Positions 58,425 through 64,000 of a DNA stretch of 64,000 nt are shown here, piece after piece; within the stretch, counting starts at the first letter, position 1, and each line of letters starts with the position of its first letter. The DNA lies in NCBI RefSeq assembly GCF_032854445.1, contig NC_088296.1, positions 4,861,246 to 4,925,245 of the forward strand, in the 5' to 3' direction. The translations under genes and the position numbers were made by a program. Source of the stretch: Liolophura sinensis (Eukaryota > Mollusca > Polyplacophora > Chitonida > Chitonidae). The notes below the pieces were generated by a model. The model saw only the letters and a list, made by a program, of their open reading frames with translations. It was not told the DNA's origin and ran no database searches.

Positions 58425-59115
58425 ATCTGTTGTACAATAATTATGGGATATACACACGTGGCAAGTGTTAAATAAATTAATCCCGATCCTCTGTACAAAT
58501 TCTCGTTTTTGCTTCAACGAGCTTACAGTGCTCATGTCGGTGCCTTTCTCAATGGACTACGCACACATTATTAAAGAAATATGAGCAATGTAGATGGAAA
58601 CTGGATCAATGAAAACACGTTATCATGACATGATTACGTTAAAAACAGATACCGTAAACATCAATAGTAAATACATATAAAGTGAAAAGTGCAATCAGTA
58701 ATCCTGTAGCTACTGCTTCCTCGACTAATAAACCGGAACGCCGTTATGTAAGTTCAAAGCTTATCCCTAAAGAATGAATGTACACATAGGAATAATACAC
58801 AGGGGTTGTTGGAGTGGGTACTTTGGCGACAATTAGCCATCGACGGAGTTTAACGATCGTTGAAGACCACTAGTCTTCTGCCAATTGGTCCAACCTATCT
58901 ATACGTAAGTTTGTCAGTGACTTGCCAAAGGTCAGTGGTTTTCCCCTGTTTTCGCCACCCATAAAACTGACCAGTATCGTATAAGCTTTGTTTCCCTATT
59001 TCTGAATAAGTCACAGTGTCTGCGAGGTTGTACGTTGCTAGGATTTAAGCATGTACATAAACAATGATGAAATTATGATATATACCGAAAGTAAATTTAC
59101 AAGAGGTTGGATTCA
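58425..59115. other. No gene seen; decayed SINE-like 3' domain at 58910-59010
   Basis: 58920-58990 contains CCACCCATAAAACTGACCAG and TATCGTATAAG, related to the SINE 3' domain. Confidence 0.45.
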
Positions 59116-59117
59116 CC

Positions 59118-59192
59118 ATTTATGGGTGACCATTTGCCAACTATCGCATTGTCTCTGCTGCTGTAGTTTTGCTTTTAATGCTGCAGTCTTTT
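59118..59192 (-). mobile_element. Minisatellite-core element fragment, reverse
   Basis: Plus strand GGGTGACCATTTGCCAACTA, then CTGCTGTAGTTTTGCTTTTA; complement of flank plus one core unit. Confidence 0.65.
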
Positions 59193-61040
59193 GTATAAAA
59201 AAAACAACACTCTAATAGATTCTTTATATTTCTCCTATTCCTCAGTCATTGAATAATGCAATAGTTTAACCTTGTAAATACCTGTATTGTTTACGCAGCA
59301 ATGCCTCACTCTACGTAGCTTTACATAAGTTTAATGCTTTACCGTGTGTATAATCTTTCACAGCGGGTACCACTTTGCAGTTTGCCACTTACCTGCTGAT
59401 GAAAAGCGTTACTTCCAAAAGTTTATAAACCTGTACAATCATGGACAAAGTGGATTTGTATCAATCAGCTCGAATAATGACTATGGCGCTGCTCCTTATA
59501 TAGGCACTATATTCGAACTATGCCATACTTTTTCATTCAGCCACAATAAACCTTTATTTCATCTGGTTATTGAGTCATCTCATTGCATCTGAAGGACAGT
59601 CACATATAATGGATCCATTTCCGCCGTCTGTAAAACAGACTGCCATCGTATAAGTGAAATACAGAACGTAATGACGTCATTCATCTTAAAATTCATGTTT
59701 AAAAAAACGTAGCAGCTGTTTCACGTCATTAACGTCAAAATATATGAACCATGCAGAGCCCGAAAGATTCAAGTGGCATGAAGAAGAAGTTTTGAGTAGG
59801 GCCAACCGTAAGCTACAAATTACGAAAACGTGTTAAAAAGAACAAACAAATGTAACACAATTATCAGCGTGTACTTTTTCTGATACCTTTCAGCTTCAGA
59901 TCAGAAACATTTGTAGTTCACCTTGAAGCAGTAATCAAATAAATAAACATGCAAATAAATGAATAACTCAAGCACGTTCAACCTGTGAATGTCAATGAGG
60001 CGGTTTGCACTTTGTTTATCAGGCCTGTGAATGCCTCAGTGAACGTTCTTTCTGACGCTGTTAGTCAGATGCTTGGTGTAACAACTGCAAACTGATATCA
60101 GAAATATCTGAAACAAACTGCGCTAATCGTCCTAAAATACCTGCGCTAAGCAAATCCTATCGATGCTAATGAATCAATCATGGCTATTTGGTCACGACGC
60201 AAGCTATAGCCTGCGTTTCACTGTCAAAGAATGGTTGACCCGGGCGTGGTATATCAATGGTCTAGGCTTACCAAGTCGATAGAGGCCATTTGAAGCCGTT
60301 TATGCGCTGTATCCCCTCTCCCCCCACCCTTTGCACCTGAAGTCCTGCCCACACACGCACTCACAGAACACCTCCGTGTACATGTGACAAATTATGCTCG
60401 CCTCTGACATATGATCAACAGCAGGTAAAAATTACCACGGCAACGCGACCGTGTCTCGCGCGTTACCTTGACAACGGCGATGAGGAGGCTGGTTGGTACT
60501 GCACGTGGTACCATGGTGACTGCTATTATCTGTAGGTGGGTTCCTCGTTGCGTTCCGCGCATGGCGTCAACAGATGTGATGTGGCCGCATTAAACGGATG
60601 TTGGTTGCAGTCACCGTAGAGGACTGAACAGAGAAATGAAGCAGGTGCAACAAAACACAATTCGTGTTAATCGATGGCAGACAAGAATGTGATCATGAGT
60701 GAGGAATAATACCCTGAGAGGTGACGATCAAAAGAACCTTTATTATAGTCGACCAGGTAAATCTGTGTGACATTGGACGACTGGATAGGATGGCGATGCG
60801 ACAGGGCGCGCCGGGGATCATTTGATGGTTATTCCACCTGTCTCTGTTTAGTTACCGACGATGACACTATCCTAACGGCTGGAGAGGGGTTATCTGGTGA
60901 ATGGTACCTGTAGAGTTGGGTTGCTACTACCTGCAGTAAGATGGCCAGGCGTCGGGATATATCACGTCCTTCAGGTCAGTGACGCACCATTTTACCTCCG
61001 TACAATGACAATGTATACACAATCTATATGTAAATATAAT
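59193..61040. other. No gene seen
   Basis: No exon recognised. A 35-bp SINE scrap (CTGCCATCGTATAAGTGAAA) lies at about 59639. Locally GC-richer at 60230-60620 without an open frame. Confidence 0.5.
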
Positions 61041-61044
61041 TAAA

Positions 61045-61115
61045 GACTTACAGCATAAAGAGTAAAACCAGAGCAGTGCCGACGGTGTGCTACTTGGCAT
61101 ATTTTCATTTACACT
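61045..61115 (+). mobile_element. Minisatellite-core element fragment
   Basis: ACAGCATAAAGAGTAAAACC, AGAGCAGTGCCGACGGTGTG; one core unit and a trace of flank. Confidence 0.65.
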
Positions 61116-61217
61116 GTCAGATGTATTGTACACTGACCAAAACATTATTATTTCAAGAAGTGTCCATATATTTACGTAAGAGAGATACGTAATGTCACAT
61201 GTCAGAGAGATAATGTA

Positions 61218-61378
61218 CACGATGGCTCAGTTGGTAGAGCGTCGACATCAGGAGCACGAGATTCAGGGTCAGCTCTGAGTCCGGTCACACCTAAGACTTT
61301 AGAAGTTGTAGGTTTCTCGCTTGGCGTTCAACATTAAGGGGAAGTGCAACGACTTACTTACTTACCTTCGGTAAGCCC
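61218..61378 (+). mobile_element. Second SINE family, 5' portion with tRNA head
   Basis: ACGATGGCTCAGTTGGTAGA, a tRNA-type box A region, then GTCACACCTAAGACTTTAGA, TTCTCGCTTGGCGTTCAACA and CTTCGGTAAGCC as in 21705-22042. The 3' end is missing. Confidence 0.72.
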
Positions 61379-61404
61379 GAATATGTGATGCATTCAGGTA
61401 TATA

Positions 61405-61560
61405 TATATTACGTGGAAACGTACTTCAGCAACCTGCAAATTGTCGTGAGATTCCCTCGGACTCTGCCCGGTTTCCTCCCACCGTAATGCTGGGTACCGT
61501 CGTATAAGTGAAATATTCTTGAGTACGGCGTAAAACACCACCAAATAAATAGACATATCC
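61405..61560 (+). mobile_element. SINE, truncated
   Basis: CAGCAACCTGCAAATTGTCG, TTTCCTCCCACCGTAATGC, GAGTACGGCGTAAAACACC with a short tail. Confidence 0.85.
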
Positions 61561-61703
61561 TGTAGATATGACGTATCCATATTGTTATGCGACATTTGTC
61601 TATCACACTGTTCCAGGTATTATGACCACTATTATTTCCAGACGGTATTCGTTTGTTCTGAGTATACTCCAGTATACTTATTATGTAATATACATGCAAA
61701 ACC

Positions 61704-61792
61704 TTTCGCTAGCCGAGCGCTTTGGTAACACCTGGCTGATCTCGTTTCATGATCCTTGCCAATGAGGTCGCGGGTTCGAATCCAGCCCCTAC
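61704..61792 (+). other. tRNA-like sequence, probably a SINE head
   Basis: A box A-like TAGCCGAGCGCTTTGGTAAC at about 61710 and a perfect box B GGTTCGAATCC at 61773-61783. Spacing is close to tRNA size, but the acceptor ends do not pair well and the anticodon arm is stretched, so it is more likely the head of an old tRNA-derived repeat than a working tRNA gene. Confidence 0.5.
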
Positions 61793-61964
61793 CCATTCAT
61801 CCGCTTTGTAATATTTAGAGATTTGTTCGATTACAGGCCTTAGCATCTATTTTTGTGCTATTATTTCTGATGTTAGATTTGAATTTATGATCTAAATTTC
61901 AATTAAATCATCAACAATCTAAAACAACTCTTAAGAATAAAAAGTACCATGGAAAGTCACAATT

Positions 61965-62150
61965 TTCGCACAGTAAACTATTTTGAAATTTTCTCACAGT
62001 AAACTATTTTGAAGTTTTCTCACAGCAAACTATTTTGAAGTTTTCTCACAGTAAACTATTTTGAAGTTTTCTCACAGTAAACTATTTTGAAGTTTTCTCA
62101 CAGTAAACTATTTTGAAGTTTCTCTCACAGTAAATTATTTTGAAGTCAAT
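61965..62150. repeat. 26-bp tandem repeat, 7 copies
   Basis: Unit CAGTAAACTATTTTGAAGTT / TTCTCA at 61971, 61997, 62023, 62049, 62075, 62101 and about 62128. Confidence 0.93.
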
Positions 62151-62316
62151 ATTAAGTTTACCTGAAGTCTAAGACAGTTTTGTGATCCTGGCGCCTGGCG
62201 AGTTGGTTTGATTTCATCTGGGCTCAGTGCAGTTTCCGCCACTAGTACATCTGACCGTGGTTGACACATAATCATAATAACCGTGACTAGACAAGGATTT
62301 CACATTTTGAGCTTTT

Positions 62317-64000
62317 GGGCTTCCATGACCGAGTGTTTAGCGTGATAGCATGACAACGATTGTGTAGGGTCCGCGATTTTGTAATAGTACATGTACTTTG
62401 CTGTGGGGCTCCATGGCCGAGTGTTTAGCATGATAACATGACAACGATTATGTAGGGCCCGCGATTTTGAATCAGTACATGTACCTTGCTGTGGGGCTCC
62501 ATGGCCGAGTGTTTAGCGTGATAACATGACAACGATTGTGTAGGGCCCGCGATTTTGTATCAGTAAATGTACCTTGCTGTGGGCCTCCATGGCCGAGTGT
62601 TTAGCGTGATAACATGACAACGATTGTGTAGGGTCCGCGAATTTGTATCAGTACATGTACCTTGCTGTGGGCCGTCATGGTCGAGTGTTTAGCGTGATAA
62701 CATGACACCGATTGTGTAGGATCCGCAATATTGTATCAGTAAATGTACCTTTCTGTGGGGCTCCATGGCCAAGTGTTTAGCGTGATAACATGACAGTGAT
62801 TGTGTAGGATCCGCAATATTGTATCAGTAAATGTACCTTTCTGTGGGGCTCCATGACCGAGTATTTAGCGTGATAACATGACAGTGATTGTGTAGGGTCC
62901 GCGATTTTGTATCAGAACACGTACCTTACTGTGTGGGCTCCATGGCCGAGTGTTTAGCGTGGTAACATGACAACGATTGTGTAGGGTCCGCGATTTTGAA
63001 TCAGTACATGTACCTTGTTGTGGGCCGCCATGGCCGAGTGTTTAGCATGATAACATGACAACGATTGTGTAGGGTCCGCGATTTTGTATCAGAACACGTA
63101 CCTTACTGTGTGGGCTCCATGGCCGAGTGTTTAGCGTGGTAACATGACAATGATTGTGTAGGGCCCCACGATTTTGTATCAGTAAATGTACCTTGCTGTG
63201 GGGCTCCATGGCCGAGTGTTTAGCGTGAATATAACAATAATTCTGTAGGGTACGCGATTTTGTATCAGTAAATGTACCTTGCTGTGGGGCTCCATGGCCG
63301 AGTGTTTAGCGTGATAAAACGACAATGATTGTGTAGGGTCCGCGATTTTGTATCAGAACATGTACTTTGCTGTGGGGCTCCATGGCCGAGTGTTTAACGT
63401 GATAAAACGACAATGATTGTGTAGGGTCCGCGATTTTGTATCAGAACATGTACTTTGCTGTGGGCCTCCATGGCCGAGTGTTTAACGTGATAACATGACA
63501 ATGATTGTGTAGGGCCCGCGATTTTGTATCAGAACATGTACCTTGCTGTGGGGCTCCATGGCCGAGTGTTTAGCGTGATAACATGACAACGATTGTGTAG
63601 GGTCCGCGATTTTGTATCAGAACATGTACCTTGCTGTGGGCCGCCATGGTCGAGTGTTTAGCGTGATAATAAGACAACGATGGTGTAGGGCCCGCGATTT
63701 TGTGTCAGTACATGTACCTTACTGTGGTGCTCCATGACCGAGTGTTTAGCGTGATAACATGACAACGATTATGTACATTTTGCAATTTTGTATCAGTACA
63801 TGTACCTTGCTGTGGGCCTCCATGGCCGAGTGTTTAACGTGATAACATGACAACAATTGTGTAGGGCCCGCGATTTTGTATCAGTAAATGTACCTTGCTG
63901 TGGGGCTCCATGACCGAGTGTTTAGCGTGATCACATGACAACGATTGTGTAGGGTCCGCGATTTTGTATCAGAACATGTACTTTGCTGTGGGCCGCCATG
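62317..64000 (+). repeat. 88-bp satellite of tRNA-like units, at least 19 copies, open at the window end
   Basis: CCATGGCCGAG recurs every 88 bp (a few at 86 or 89) from 62323 to 63996. Each unit begins GGGCTCCATGGCCGAGTGTT / TAGCG, which resembles a tRNA box A region (TGGCCGAGTGGTTAGCG, also seen in the SINE head at 29203), and about 45 bp later has CGCGATTTTGAATCAG or TGTATCAG, a decayed box B (GCGGGTTCGAATCC). So the unit looks like a tRNA or SINE head that became a tandem satellite. Unit-to-unit identity is high. Plus orientation is set by the box order. Confidence 0.92.

Overview
The window looks like about 64 kb of AT-rich, gene-poor nuclear DNA from a spiralian animal, most probably a mollusc. 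I base this on spliced genes with GT-AG introns and on dozens of tRNA-derived SINE copies whose conserved 3' domain (ending in AATAAATAAA tails) is of the kind common in molluscan genomes. An AA15 copper monooxygenase with an invertebrate-type Cys-rich tail also fits. The species cannot be fixed from sequence alone. Most bases are repeats or their decayed remains; many of the longest open frames are artefacts of tandem repeats whose period is a multiple of three.

Genes I can support: (1) a single-exon linker histone H1-like gene on the minus strand (24491-25294) with its own TATA box and an AATAAA-type 3' end; (2) a four-exon AA15 lytic polysaccharide monooxygenase gene on the minus strand (39610-44188), with both histidine-brace residues, fitting splice sites and phases, a Cys-rich C-terminal module and a poly(A) signal. 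Its signal-peptide frame and its mature frame do not join in the sequence as given; (3) a Tctex1-type dynein light chain domain on the plus strand (33815-34488) broken by at least two single-base frame changes, so a pseudogene or an error-containing gene; (4) a plus-strand terminal coding exon (9230-9444) with a dibasic RHRKR site followed by a four-cysteine peptide, likely the end of a secreted peptide precursor.

Repeat layout: 0-9 kb holds SINE copies, the first 48-bp-core minisatellite element (interrupted by a TTAA-flanked MITE), an 84-bp tandem array, the first copy of a 0.77-kb repeat, and 16-bp and 76-bp expansions inside a further minisatellite element. 10-23 kb is dense in SINEs, with an eight-unit 48-bp array, a second MITE copy carrying a SINE, and 22-, 16- and 58-bp arrays. 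24-34 kb holds H1, the second 0.77-kb repeat, several minisatellites (46, 19, 53 bp) and the broken Tctex1 gene. 36-45 kb holds a small foldback element, a 33-bp array of about 22 copies, the monooxygenase gene and a 42-bp array upstream of it. 45-62 kb is mostly decayed repeats, a probable solo LTR, and an 0.86-kb foldback element with very long inverted arms. 62.3 kb to the window edge is a continuous 88-bp satellite whose unit resembles a tRNA gene and which runs off the end.

The genes show no operon-like linkage. The most interesting items are the frame break at the active-site end of the monooxygenase, the tRNA-like 88-bp satellite, the minisatellite-bearing dispersed element present at least ten times on both strands, and the unassigned four-cysteine peptide exon.
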